A DNA stretch of 25,430 nt from Lachnospiraceae bacterium (GTDB taxonomy: Bacteria; Bacillota; Clostridia; Lachnospirales; Lachnospiraceae): assembly GCA_016301965.1 (NCBI GenBank), contig JAEDOO010000008.1, positions 1-25,430 of the forward strand, written 5' to 3'. Under the pieces are notes generated by a model. The model saw only the letters and a list, made by a program, of their open reading frames with translations. It had not been told where the DNA came from and did not search any database. Position numbers and translations under genes: made by a program. Numbering within the stretch: position 1 is the first letter of the stretch; the number at the start of each line of letters is the position of its first letter. Shown here piece after piece: positions 14,652-22,864 of the stretch.

Positions 14652-15527
14652 ATGAAATTACGAGCGATGGCCAAAATCAACCTGGGTCTTGATGTGGTGA
14701 GAAGAAGAGAGGATGGGTATCATGAGGTGAGAATGATCATGCAGACCATCCGGATGTACGATACGCTGGAGCTTACAGCAACAGAAGACACAGGGATCAC
14801 GGTAAAAACAAACTTAAAATATCTTCCGGTAAATGAAGATAATCTGGTATATAAGGCAGCGAAGCTTCTGATGGAAGAATTTCATGTTTCCCGGGGGCTG
14901 AAGATCCGTCTGGAAAAGCATATTCCGGTAGCTGCCGGTATGGCAGGCGGAAGCTCTGATGCTGCAGCTGTAATGGTAGGTGTTAACCGGCTGTTTCGTC
15001 TGGGACTTTCCAAAAAGGAATTGATGGAACGGGGTGTAAAGATCGGTGCGGATGTACCCTACTGTATTCTTAGGGGAACGGCACTGGCCGAAGGCATTGG
15101 AGAGCAGCTGACACCGCTTACACCGGCACCCGACTGCCATGTGTTGATCGCCAAACCTCCCATCAGTGTTTCCACAAAATTTGTATATGAAAATCTTCAT
15201 CTGGATCAGCTTGAGACACATCCGGACATTGACGGTATCCGCAGTGCCATTGAAGCAGGTGATCTTCATGGGATGGTGGCCAGAATGGGCAATGTTCTGG
15301 AAACTGTTACGATTCCGGCATACCCGCAGATCGGGCAGATCAGCAGTCTGATGAAGGAAAATGGAGCACTGGGTGCTATGATGAGCGGCAGCGGTCCGAC
15401 GGTCTTTGGTATCTATGATGATGAGAGAAAAGCCATGGCGGCCAAAGAAGTGCTCAAAAAGAGCAATCTTGCTCAGGTGATCTATCTGACAAAGCTGTTT
15501 CAAAGCGGAGGAACAAAAGATGAATGA
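14652..15527 (+). CDS. ispE: 4-diphosphocytidyl-2-C-methyl-D-erythritol kinase
   Basis: 291 residues, GHMP kinase of the non-mevalonate isoprenoid pathway; phosphorylates CDP-methylerythritol. Motifs: AKINLGLDV (7-15) with DGYHEV, the glycine-rich ATP motif PVAAGMAGGSSDAAAV (92-107), Asp134 in GADVPYCILRGTALAEGIG, and the C-terminal MMSGSGPTVFGIY. Length is typical. The ribosome site is a moderate AGAGGTAG. The end overlaps the start of the GntR gene by 8 nt, a coupling often seen in Lachnospiraceae. Confidence 0.95.
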   Translation: MKLRAMAKINLGLDVVRRREDGYHEVRMIMQTIRMYDTLELTATEDTGITVKTNLKYLPVNEDNLVYKAAKLLMEEFHVSRGLKIRLEKHIPVAAGMAGGSSDAAAVMVGVNRLFRLGLSKKELMERGVKIGADVPYCILRGTALAEGIGEQLTPLTPAPDCHVLIAKPPISVSTKFVYENLHLDQLETHPDIDGIRSAIEAGDLHGMVARMGNVLETVTIPAYPQIGQISSLMKENGALGAMMSGSGPTVFGIYDDERKAMAAKEVLKKSNLAQVIYLTKLFQSGGTKDE

Positions 15528-16197
15528 ATTTCATGTAGATATGAATGAATATTTGCCCCTTCGGGATGTGGTATTTAAGACTTTACGTCAGGCCATTCTG
15601 ACAGGTGAGCTGCAGCCGGGAGAGCGGCTGATGGAGATTACGCTGGCTAACCGCCTGGGGGTAAGCCGTACACCGGTGCGGGAGGCAATCCATAAGCTGG
15701 AGCAGGAGGGACTGGTCATCATGATGCCGCGCAGAGGGGCACAGGTGGCACAGATCACAGAAAAGGATCTGATCGAAGTTCTGGAGGTCCGTCTGGGGCT
15801 GGAAGAGATGGCGGTGCGCTTTGCCTGCGAGCGGATGACAGATGAGCAGTTTGGAAATATGTGTCAGGCGGCAGATGAGTTTTCGGCGGCGATTGACAGG
15901 GACGATCTGACGGCTCTGGCGCAGGCGGATGAGAAATTTCATTCCCTTATCTGCGAGGCAACAGACAACGATTGTCTGTGTAATATCACGTTCAACCTGC
16001 GGGAACAGATGTATCGGTATCGCATCGAGCATCTGAAAAACCATGATGTGCGAAAAGATCTGGACGCGGAACACCGGGCGATCTGCGAGGCTCTTGAAAA
16101 AAGGGACGTGGAGAAAGCCTGTACGATTCTTTGCAGTCATATTGAAAATCAGCAGCAGTCCATTATCCGGATGCTGAAAGAAAAAAGTAAGGGATAA
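15520..16197 (+). CDS. GntR-family transcriptional regulator (FadR/FCD subfamily)
   Basis: 225 residues. An N-terminal winged helix-turn-helix (about 15-75) contains the hallmark ILTGELQPGERLMEITLANR and LGVSRTPVREAIHKLEQEGLV. The C-terminal all-helical FCD ligand domain (about 85-215) carries the Asp and His residues usually used for metal or acid ligand binding (ADEKFHSLICEATDN, DLDAEHRAICEALEKRD). The ligand is unknown. Overlap with ispE places it in that transcript, and a terminator follows, so its targets need not be the neighbouring genes. AAAGCGGAGG just upstream of the start serves as ribosome site. Confidence 0.92.
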   Translation: MNEFHVDMNEYLPLRDVVFKTLRQAILTGELQPGERLMEITLANRLGVSRTPVREAIHKLEQEGLVIMMPRRGAQVAQITEKDLIEVLEVRLGLEEMAVRFACERMTDEQFGNMCQAADEFSAAIDRDDLTALAQADEKFHSLICEATDNDCLCNITFNLREQMYRYRIEHLKNHDVRKDLDAEHRAICEALEKRDVEKACTILCSHIENQQQSIIRMLKEKSKG

Positions 16198-16257
16198 AGC
16201 AGCGGGGAAGAGATAACCGTGTTAAGAATGAAAGCTTCGGTTTCGGGGCATAGTAAG

Positions 16258-16289
16258 AGAGATATCTGTTTGCGGATATCTCTTTTTTT
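16258..16289 (+). terminator. Terminator after the ispE-gntR transcript
   Basis: A 9-bp stem AGAGATATC/GATATCTCT (16258-16266 with 16275-16283) with an 8-nt loop, running straight into seven T residues. Confidence 0.88.
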
Positions 16290-16371
16290 CATGCCGCAGA
16301 CAGGAAAAAAGGGTACAGGAGTCGTTTTTGGGGAATAAAGAAAGCATTTGCGCAGAAAGGAGAAGGGGGAC

Positions 16372-17862
16372 ATGACACCCATTGCGGAAAGCCTTGAAAA
16401 GAATAAAAGGGTGATAGAACAGCTGTGTGAAAACTGCATGGATATCATCCGCCAGGAGATTACTCTGGGGCAGCAAAAAGCATTGCTGGTCTATGTGGAG
16501 ACCACAGCCACCAATGTGCTGATGGATCAGTCGGTGGTAGCCCGGATGTTGAAACAGCTGTCGGAAAAAGATCCAGAACAGCAAAAAAGACTGCTTAAGG
16601 AGAATGGCCTTGGCGTCGCAAAAAGCAAGCAGTTTACAGAACTGGAAAAAGCGATGGCCTCCATGCTTACCGGGGATGTTCTGCTGTTTGTGGATGGCTG
16701 CGATGTGGCAGTTACGCTGGCGGATAAGGGATATCCGGGAAAACCGGTGGGAAACTGCGAAGCGGAAAAAGTAATCCGGGGATCCTCCGAGGGATTTTGT
16801 GATTCAGTTAAGACAAACGAGGCGCTGGTGCGAAAGCGGATCCGCAGTACCGGATTGAAAGTTGTGGAAAAAAAAGCCGGTGTTCGCTCAGAGACCACGT
16901 TGGCTGTTTTATATATGGAAGAACTGGTGCGCCCTGAGTTTCTGGAAAATCTGGAGCAGGGGCTGGAAAAATACTGTATTGACGGTGTATTTGACAGCGG
17001 TACTATGGAACAGCTTCTGGAAAAAGACTGGGCATCTCCTTTTCCTCAGTTTCAGTCGACCCAGCGGCCGGATCGGGCGGCTATGGAGCTCATGGACGGC
17101 AGAGTAGTTCTGTTGTGTGACAATTCCCCCTCCGCCTTGCTGATGCCGGCGGGTTTTGATGATTTCTTTCGGGTAAGTGAGGATCGCTACAATCGCTTTG
17201 AGCTGGTGAGCTTTGAGAGAATCATCCGTTATGGAGCTATGCTGGCGGCTTTGTATATTTCTGCGGCCTATCTGTCGGTAATCAGTTTTCATACACAGCT
17301 TTTGCCTACGGCCCTGCTTCTGTCTCTGGCAGAAGCCAGGAAGGGGGTACCCTTTCCCCCATTGATCGAGGTGCTTTTGATGGAACTGTCCTTTGAGATG
17401 ATCCGCGAGGCGGGGGTACGCATGCCGGGGCCTTTAAGCGGAACCATAGGCATCGTCGGCGGCCTGATCATCGGTGACGCGGCTGTATCTGCCAATCTGG
17501 TCAGCCCCATGTCTGTGATCATTGTGGCTTTCAGTGCCTTGTGTTCCTTTGCGGTACCGGATGAGGAATTCAGTGCCGCCCTTAGACTTGTCCGGTTCAT
17601 GATGATCTTTCTCGGCGGATTTCTGGGCTTTGGCGGCATTGTGGGAGGTACATTCTGGCTGCTTCTTCATCTGTGCGGGCTGGAAAGCTTTGGCATTCCC
17701 TATGTGCAGATCGTACATCGCCATACAAGGAATGCAGAGGACAGGATACTCAGAAAACCTATGGCGGAACTGAAAAATCGTCCGTATTTTGTTCCCGGAG
17801 AACAGTCAGTGCGTCTGAAACAAAAGGTAACCCGGGCAGAAGCAAAGAAAGGGAGAAAATGA
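16372..17862 (+). CDS. GerA-family spore germination protein (GerAA or SpoVAF type)
   Basis: 496 residues from ATG 16372, which has AAAGGAG at 16356-16362; an in-frame TTG at 16348 overlaps the ribosome site and is less likely. The soluble N-terminal half (to about 280) carries the germinant-receptor A domain. The C-terminal half has several membrane helices and the signature LAEARKGVPFPPLIEVLLME, REAGVRMPGP, GIVGGLIIGDAAV and SAL.SFAVPDEE. In GerA receptors this subunit sits in the spore inner membrane and is needed for nutrient sensing. The N-terminal ETTATNVLMDQSVVARML and VFDSGTMEQLLE segments also fit the SpoVAF branch. The next gene begins 2 nt after the stop. Confidence 0.9.
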   Translation: MTPIAESLEKNKRVIEQLCENCMDIIRQEITLGQQKALLVYVETTATNVLMDQSVVARMLKQLSEKDPEQQKRLLKENGLGVAKSKQFTELEKAMASMLTGDVLLFVDGCDVAVTLADKGYPGKPVGNCEAEKVIRGSSEGFCDSVKTNEALVRKRIRSTGLKVVEKKAGVRSETTLAVLYMEELVRPEFLENLEQGLEKYCIDGVFDSGTMEQLLEKDWASPFPQFQSTQRPDRAAMELMDGRVVLLCDNSPSALLMPAGFDDFFRVSEDRYNRFELVSFERIIRYGAMLAALYISAAYLSVISFHTQLLPTALLLSLAEARKGVPFPPLIEVLLMELSFEMIREAGVRMPGPLSGTIGIVGGLIIGDAAVSANLVSPMSVIIVAFSALCSFAVPDEEFSAALRLVRFMMIFLGGFLGFGGIVGGTFWLLLHLCGLESFGIPYVQIVHRHTRNAEDRILRKPMAELKNRPYFVPGEQSVRLKQKVTRAEAKKGRK

Positions 17863-17864
17863 CG

Positions 17865-19310
17865 ATGAACAGAAAAAAAGAGATACAGCCCTGGCGATAT
17901 GCCGGTATCAGTCTGGCTTTTTTTTGCCTTCTTTTGCCGAAATTGCGGCTGTTTTCCGGTGCTGACGGGGCGCTGGGCATTGTTCTGGCTACGGTGATCC
18001 AGTGTGTGCTGCATCGTGTCCGCCAGAGAATCTGTCGCAGGCAGACAAGATCAGCAGAAGGGATCCCGGGGAAAATACTGGCTGTGGTGCGTATTCTCTG
18101 GTATGTGGCAGTGCTGGTGGTTCTGACAGGCCTTTCTGCCTGTCTTATGAGAGACTGTTTCTGGCCCGGAATGTCCCGGAGGATAGCCTGGGTCTTGCTT
18201 TTACTTATGCTGCTGCCGGCCCTTGGCAGGACCCATGGGGTATGGCAGAGGGTCATTGCTGTGACTTTTGGATGGATGCTCCTGTTTGTGGCAGGTATGC
18301 CGATTCTGGCTGCCAGACAGATGCAGACAGCATATTTACCCTTAACGCTGGCTGCAGATCCGGCAAAAATCCTGGCGGCGGCTTTTCTCTATCTGGTATT
18401 TTCCTGGTATCTTTTGCTGATTCCGGCAACAAAAAACCGGGGCATGTGGCCGGACAGCAAAGAAGGTCTGTACCTGCTCAACGGCATTTTTCTGGCAGGC
18501 CTTTGTCTGGTGATAGGGCAGGTCTATGGCCCTGAAGGAGCATCCTTCCGGCGCTGGCCTGTTTTAAGTCTTTTGCAGGGCATCAGTGTGCCGGGAAAAT
18601 TCTTGGAACGTGTGGATGCCTTCTGGGCAGCAGTCTGTCTTCTGGCGCTGTTTCTGGCCGCAGGCCTTTTGCTGGAAAGAATATTTGCATCTCTGTCCGT
18701 CCTTGGAATCGGTACAGGCACTGTCCGAATGTGGAGATATAAAGATCTGGCCGCCCTCTTTCTTCTGGCAGTGGTGGTATTGTTTTACCGTTACAGCGGA
18801 GTGGAGGCGCAGGACAGAGTATATGTCAGCACCTTTATAGCAGATAAGGAGGGAGACGCATACGTTTTCTGGTTCCCGCAGCAGGAGAAAGAAGAGACCG
18901 TTTATGCGGTCCATGGAGCAAGTTTTCAGGATGCCCTGGAAAGATTTACGGAAAACAGCAGAAAACAGCCGGATTTCGGGCACATTCGGGCCACCATTGT
19001 GGGAGAGAGGTTACTGGAAGATACAGAACTGACAAACCGGCTTTTTACAGAACTGGCAGCCTGGCAGGATATGGATGAAAACAGCTATGTTTTTCAGTGC
19101 AGTGATCCCCGGGCTTTGCTGTCGGCAGATACGGAGGATACAGTCTGCGGCATATATCTGTCCGAACTGTACGAGAATCATTTTGGTGTGAAGAGAAGTC
19201 CTCTGGTGCTCAGAGAACTGATGGTGGATTGGGAAAACGGGGAACGGCACAGGAGTATTCCCCGAATAATAGTGAAGGATAATGGCTGCTATGTGGAATG
19301 GATCACGTAA
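17865..19310 (+). CDS. Apparent fusion: GerAB-like permease joined to GerAC-like domain
   Basis: 481 residues. Residues 12-310 hold nine or ten hydrophobic segments; the segment VPGKFLERVDAFWAAVCLLALF (243-264) matches the well-conserved region near the end of GerAB-type amino-acid-permease-like germination proteins. After the last helix (295-309) the chain leaves the membrane at SGVEAQDRVYVSTFIADKEG and continues for about 165 residues with features of the GerAC N-terminal domain: VYAVHGASFQDALERF, then GHIRATIVGERLLEDTELTNRLF and a DPRALLSAD segment. No lipobox precedes it, so the tether is the membrane helix. GerAC is normally about 370-400 residues, so this domain is a shortened version. 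Start ATG 17865 is 9 nt after GGGAG; ATG 17859, overlapping the previous stop, is possible. The domain assignment is by eye and moderate. Confidence 0.72.
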   Translation: MNRKKEIQPWRYAGISLAFFCLLLPKLRLFSGADGALGIVLATVIQCVLHRVRQRICRRQTRSAEGIPGKILAVVRILWYVAVLVVLTGLSACLMRDCFWPGMSRRIAWVLLLLMLLPALGRTHGVWQRVIAVTFGWMLLFVAGMPILAARQMQTAYLPLTLAADPAKILAAAFLYLVFSWYLLLIPATKNRGMWPDSKEGLYLLNGIFLAGLCLVIGQVYGPEGASFRRWPVLSLLQGISVPGKFLERVDAFWAAVCLLALFLAAGLLLERIFASLSVLGIGTGTVRMWRYKDLAALFLLAVVVLFYRYSGVEAQDRVYVSTFIADKEGDAYVFWFPQQEKEETVYAVHGASFQDALERFTENSRKQPDFGHIRATIVGERLLEDTELTNRLFTELAAWQDMDENSYVFQCSDPRALLSADTEDTVCGIYLSELYENHFGVKRSPLVLRELMVDWENGERHRSIPRIIVKDNGCYVEWIT

Positions 19311-19333
19311 CTGTTCATAACTGTTCAGAACAG
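19311..19333. repeat. CTGTTC direct and inverted repeats upstream of the DUF1934 promoter
   Basis: CTGTTC occurs at 19311-19316 and 19321-19326, the second followed by A and GAACAG (19328-19333), giving a perfect 13-bp palindrome 10 bp before the -35 box. It may be an operator. It overlaps the stop codon region of the preceding gene. Confidence 0.4.
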
Positions 19334-19343
19334 GCCGAATCAC

Positions 19344-19372
19344 TTGAAAAATAGCAGCGGTCAGTATACAAT
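19344..19372 (+). promoter_or_regulatory. Promoter of the DUF1934 gene
   Basis: TTGAAA (19344-19349), a 17-bp spacer and TACAAT (19367-19372). The leader would be about 35 nt, ending in a CGGAGGAG ribosome site. Confidence 0.75.
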
Positions 19373-19413
19373 GACGGTTAAGATAAATACGATGATGATA
19401 ACCGGAGGAGAAT

Positions 19414-19863
19414 ATGACAGAAGAAGTACTGGTAAGAATAACCGGCATACAAAGGCCCGAGCAGCAGCCGGAACAGAATGAAGAGCCCATATCCGTTGTG
19501 ACCAGAGGCCGCTTTTATACCGAAAACGGTCACCGCTATGTGACATATGAAGAAATCTATGACGAAGCCGAGCTTACCGCAGTAAATACGGTACGTATTA
19601 CGCCTGAAGTCCTTGAAGTGAAAAAGGATGGTGCAGTGAATGTGCAGATGGTCTTTCAGGAGAATCGGAAGACAGTCAGTATATACGGAACTCCTTTTGG
19701 AGAGATCGAGATGGGGATCGCTACCACTCGTTATGGATTTGATGAGACGGAGGACCTGATCAGGCTGGATGTCTGCTATATACTGGAGATGAACGGGGAG
19801 CATGCGGCAGACTGTGAGCTGCATATGGAGATTTTCGCCAAGGGAAGCCAGTTTTCTTTATAA
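19414..19863 (+). CDS. DUF1934 (YwiB-like) beta-barrel protein
   Basis: 149 residues, no signal peptide, predicted mostly beta. The pattern fits DUF1934: opening VLVRITGIQRPE, then TRGRFYTENGHRYVTYEEIYDE, a middle VKKDGAVNVQMVFQENRK, a SIYGTPFGEIEMGIATT core, and a C-terminal strand pair LDVCYILEMNGEHAADCELHM. B. subtilis YwiB belongs here; its calycin-like barrel suggests binding of a small ligand, but the function is not known. It has its own promoter. The next gene, citrate synthase, starts 150 nt later from another promoter, and no terminator is obvious between them. Confidence 0.85.
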   Translation: MTEEVLVRITGIQRPEQQPEQNEEPISVVTRGRFYTENGHRYVTYEEIYDEAELTAVNTVRITPEVLEVKKDGAVNVQMVFQENRKTVSIYGTPFGEIEMGIATTRYGFDETEDLIRLDVCYILEMNGEHAADCELHMEIFAKGSQFSL

Positions 19864-19944
19864 GAGGAGAACAACAGGGCCGCAGATTTCCCGGATCCCA
19901 AAATAAAATAATTGTGACGTAAATGTGAAAAAAACTTAAAGCGT

Positions 19945-19974
19945 TTGACACCTCTTTTTAAATCCCGCTATAAT
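19945..19974 (+). promoter_or_regulatory. Promoter of the citrate synthase operon
   Basis: Consensus TTGACA (19945-19950) and consensus TATAAT (19969-19974) with an 18-bp spacer. An AT-rich tract lies upstream (about 19900-19940), as in strong promoters. Confidence 0.85.
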
Positions 19975-20013
19975 TGATTTACATAATGTGGCTAGAGAAA
20001 AAGGAGGACATGC

Positions 20014-21348
20014 ATGGGATTTGAAGAAAAGCTGACATATTACGCAGAGAAAATGGCTCCTACATGCAGGGAGAATGACAGTATATCAGATGAACTGTTT
20101 ACAAAATACGGTGTTTATCGAGGACTCAGAGACCTGAATGGTAAAGGCGTGGTCACAGGGTTAACCAATATCTCCAAGATCGTTTCCGTGAAAGAAGAAG
20201 ACGGAAAAAGGATACCCTGTGACGGTGAACTGTGGTACCGGGGATATCAGGTAAAGGATCTGATCAACGCATATGGCAGACAGCGCTTCGGGTATGAACG
20301 GACAGCTTTTCTTCTTTTGTTTGGCAGACTTCCGGAGGAAGAAGAGTTTGCGGAATTTTTACAGACACTGGCGCACTGTAGGGATCTTCCCACAAATTTT
20401 GTCCGGGATGTGATCATGAAGGCACCATCCCATGACATCATGAATTCCATGACAAGAAGTATACTGACATTGGCTTCCTACGACAGTAACGTTTCCGATA
20501 TTTCCGTAGAAAACGTTCTTCGGCAGTGTATTCAGCTGATTGCGGTATTCCCCATGCTGGCGGTATACGGATATCATGCATACAATCATTATGATCAGGG
20601 AGAAAGCATGTACATTCACCGTCCGGACCCGGAACTGTCCACCGCGGAAAACATCCTGATGATGCTCAGACCGGATCGAGAGTTTACACCGTTGGAGGCA
20701 CAGGTGCTGGATGTGGCACTCATTTTGCATATGGAACACGGCGGCGGCAATAACTCTACGTTTACCACCCGGGTGGTGACATCTTCCGGTTCGGATACGT
20801 ATTCTGCCATCGGCGCGGCCATGTCATCGCTGAAAGGACCAAAGCATGGAGGCGCTAACCTAAAGGTTATGGAAATGATGGCGAATATCCGGGAGAATGT
20901 GGAAGATATCGGCGATGACGCACAGGTGGAGCAGTACCTTAAACGTATGCTGGACAAGGAGGTATTTGACCACCAGGGTCTGATTTATGGTATGGGTCAT
21001 GCCATATATTCCCTTTCTGATCCCCGGGAGCGCATATTTAAAGGCTTTGTGGAAAAGCTGGCAGAAGAGAAGGGCCAGCAGCAAAGCATGCATCTGTATA
21101 ATGCCATTGAGACCATAGCGCCCCGGCTGATCGCAAGCAAGAGAAAGATATTCAAGGGCGTCAGTCCGAATGTGGATTTTTACAGCGGATTTGTCTATGA
21201 CATGCTGGGAATCCCGCTGGAATTGTATACACCACTGTTTGCCATAGCCCGGATCAGCGGATGGAGCGCGCACAGACTGGAGGAACTGATCGGCATGAGC
21301 AAAATTATCCGTCCCGCATATTTAAGTGTGATGAAAGAGAGACAGTAG
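20014..21348 (+). CDS. Citrate (or 2-methylcitrate) synthase
   Basis: 444 residues. Condenses oxaloacetate with acetyl-CoA (or propionyl-CoA). Family motifs: a GLTNISKIVSVKEEDGKRIPC N-terminal module, ELWYRGYQVKDLI, the HMEHGGGNNSTFTTRV segment with His242, GPKHGGAN, GMGHAIYSLSDPRE with His329, and NVDFYSGFVYDMLGIP with Asp388, plus FAIARISGWSAHRLEE carrying an Arg that contacts CoA or citrate. The length and extended N-terminus are those seen in clostridial Si-type citrate synthases. In anaerobes it feeds glutamate synthesis rather than a full cycle (inference). AAAAAGGAGG precedes the ATG. The GT-C-like gene follows 9 nt later. Confidence 0.95.
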   Translation: MGFEEKLTYYAEKMAPTCRENDSISDELFTKYGVYRGLRDLNGKGVVTGLTNISKIVSVKEEDGKRIPCDGELWYRGYQVKDLINAYGRQRFGYERTAFLLLFGRLPEEEEFAEFLQTLAHCRDLPTNFVRDVIMKAPSHDIMNSMTRSILTLASYDSNVSDISVENVLRQCIQLIAVFPMLAVYGYHAYNHYDQGESMYIHRPDPELSTAENILMMLRPDREFTPLEAQVLDVALILHMEHGGGNNSTFTTRVVTSSGSDTYSAIGAAMSSLKGPKHGGANLKVMEMMANIRENVEDIGDDAQVEQYLKRMLDKEVFDHQGLIYGMGHAIYSLSDPRERIFKGFVEKLAEEKGQQQSMHLYNAIETIAPRLIASKRKIFKGVSPNVDFYSGFVYDMLGIPLELYTPLFAIARISGWSAHRLEELIGMSKIIRPAYLSVMKERQ

Positions 21349-21357
21349 GAAGCAGTT

Positions 21358-22860
21358 ATGAAGGTTTGGCTGGAAAAACAGGACAAAAGAAAAAACATAG
21401 CCGTATATGTCAGCTTTCTGGCGTTGGCGGCTATGCTTGGCTTTTTCAGACCCATCGGCAATGTGGACGAACTCTGGAATTTTACGTTTGGCAATAATAT
21501 AGCTATGGGGCTTGTACCTTATCGGGATTTTAATCTGCTGCAGACCCCGTTGTTTGCCATGATCCATGGCCTGTTTCTGGCAGTGTTTGGCCGGGAACTT
21601 CTGGTGACCCGTATGCTGGGAGCACTGCTGTTTTCCGGCATCTGCTTTCTTCTGTATCGGTTTTCCGGAAAGATGGGGGCAGAGGGTGCGCTGTGCTGCG
21701 TGCTGCCTCTGTTTTTTCTGGTATGCTACGATTATAATGTGTTTTATGAGTACAGCTGTACGATCCTTTTTGTACAGCTGATCTGTATGTATGTGGATTG
21801 CGGCGCATTCTGGAAAAAGGCAGACAGCGGTGGCTGGTTCACGGTCAGGACACAGATCCTTTGCGGCATAGCTTCCGGAATTGGCATCATGTGCAAACAG
21901 ACCTTTGGCGGCTTTGTGGCTCTGGCTTCCTGGCTCTCTGTGCTGATCGTGTGTCGGTATTACCGGACAGGCCTTTCAAATACGTTAAAATTATTGTTTT
22001 TCCGCCTTCTGGGTTCGTCTCTGCCCTGCTTTCTGGTGCTTTTTTATCTTCTGGGCACGGGAAGCTTTGATGATCTTCTGGACATGTGTCTGCGGGGAAT
22101 TTCGACATTTTCCAGCAGTCTGATGATATGGGAATATATGGCGGAAAAAACAGAGTATCTGTTTACCGGCATCGGCTTTTTCATGGCAGTGGCTGCAGGT
22201 GTGCTCTATACCGTGTATTATCGCAGACAGAAGAAAGGATGGATCGGGGGTATTGTGTTGACCTACAGCGTGCTTGGCTGTATCAATCTGTATCCTTTGT
22301 GCAATACGTATCACATTCTCACCTGTCTTTTCCCGTTTCTTGTGCTTGCGGTGCCGTATCTTGCGCGCATGGGAAAAAACAGATGGCTCAGGCTTCTTTG
22401 TATACTGGCAATGCTTGTGGGTGTGGGATATATTGTGTTCTGGACACCGTATAAGACGGTGAAAAGCAGCGAAGTGATGACGGATGTGGAGCACTTCCAT
22501 GGTATTTTTATGGATAAAGATGAGGTTTCGGATTATCACATTGTGCTGGACGAGATCCGTGACCGGAAGGAAAATGGATTTGATGTATACCTTCTGGATA
22601 ATCAGGCGGTGCAGTATCTGATCCCCGTAGATACGTATCATAAATATCTGGATATGTTTCTGGTGGGCAATCTGGGAACAAAGACACCGGAGGAATGTCT
22701 GGAAGACAGTCTGTTCTCTTCGGCCCAGGCTATGTATCTGATACCACCGGATTTTAAAGGGCAGTATCAGTTCCCGAGAACTGCAGTAGAAGAGTTTATA
22801 GAGGAAAAGCTGAATTACGCCCAGACGGTGGGACATTTTAACTGTTATCTGCCAAAATGA
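21358..22860 (+). CDS. Multi-pass membrane protein, GT-C glycosyltransferase-like
   Basis: 500 residues, around ten membrane helices up to about residue 365 and a soluble C-terminal portion (about 370-500). The first loop contains IGNVDELWNFTFGNNIAMGL followed by VPYRDFNLLQTPLFAMIHG; the acidic DE pair and PYRDF motif are typical of GT39/PMT-like enzymes that use lipid-phosphate sugar donors. No acceptor or donor can be named. It starts 9 nt after citrate synthase with an AGGAAG site, so it is probably co-transcribed, a pairing with no evident metabolic logic. Its end is 4 nt from the convergent minus-strand gene. Confidence 0.72.
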   Translation: MKVWLEKQDKRKNIAVYVSFLALAAMLGFFRPIGNVDELWNFTFGNNIAMGLVPYRDFNLLQTPLFAMIHGLFLAVFGRELLVTRMLGALLFSGICFLLYRFSGKMGAEGALCCVLPLFFLVCYDYNVFYEYSCTILFVQLICMYVDCGAFWKKADSGGWFTVRTQILCGIASGIGIMCKQTFGGFVALASWLSVLIVCRYYRTGLSNTLKLLFFRLLGSSLPCFLVLFYLLGTGSFDDLLDMCLRGISTFSSSLMIWEYMAEKTEYLFTGIGFFMAVAAGVLYTVYYRRQKKGWIGGIVLTYSVLGCINLYPLCNTYHILTCLFPFLVLAVPYLARMGKNRWLRLLCILAMLVGVGYIVFWTPYKTVKSSEVMTDVEHFHGIFMDKDEVSDYHIVLDEIRDRKENGFDVYLLDNQAVQYLIPVDTYHKYLDMFLVGNLGTKTPEECLEDSLFSSAQAMYLIPPDFKGQYQFPRTAVEEFIEEKLNYAQTVGHFNCYLPK

Positions 22861-22864
22861 CTTG

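Noticed and set aside
17673..17864. 64-residue upstream extension of the GerAB-like protein
   Set aside because: It overlaps the GerA coding end and lacks a ribosome site; ATG 17865 has GGGAG at proper spacing.
19935..19950. Possible catabolite-repression (cre) site before citrate synthase
   Set aside because: TTAAAGCGTTTGAC keeps the central CG but misses several conserved positions of the cre consensus.
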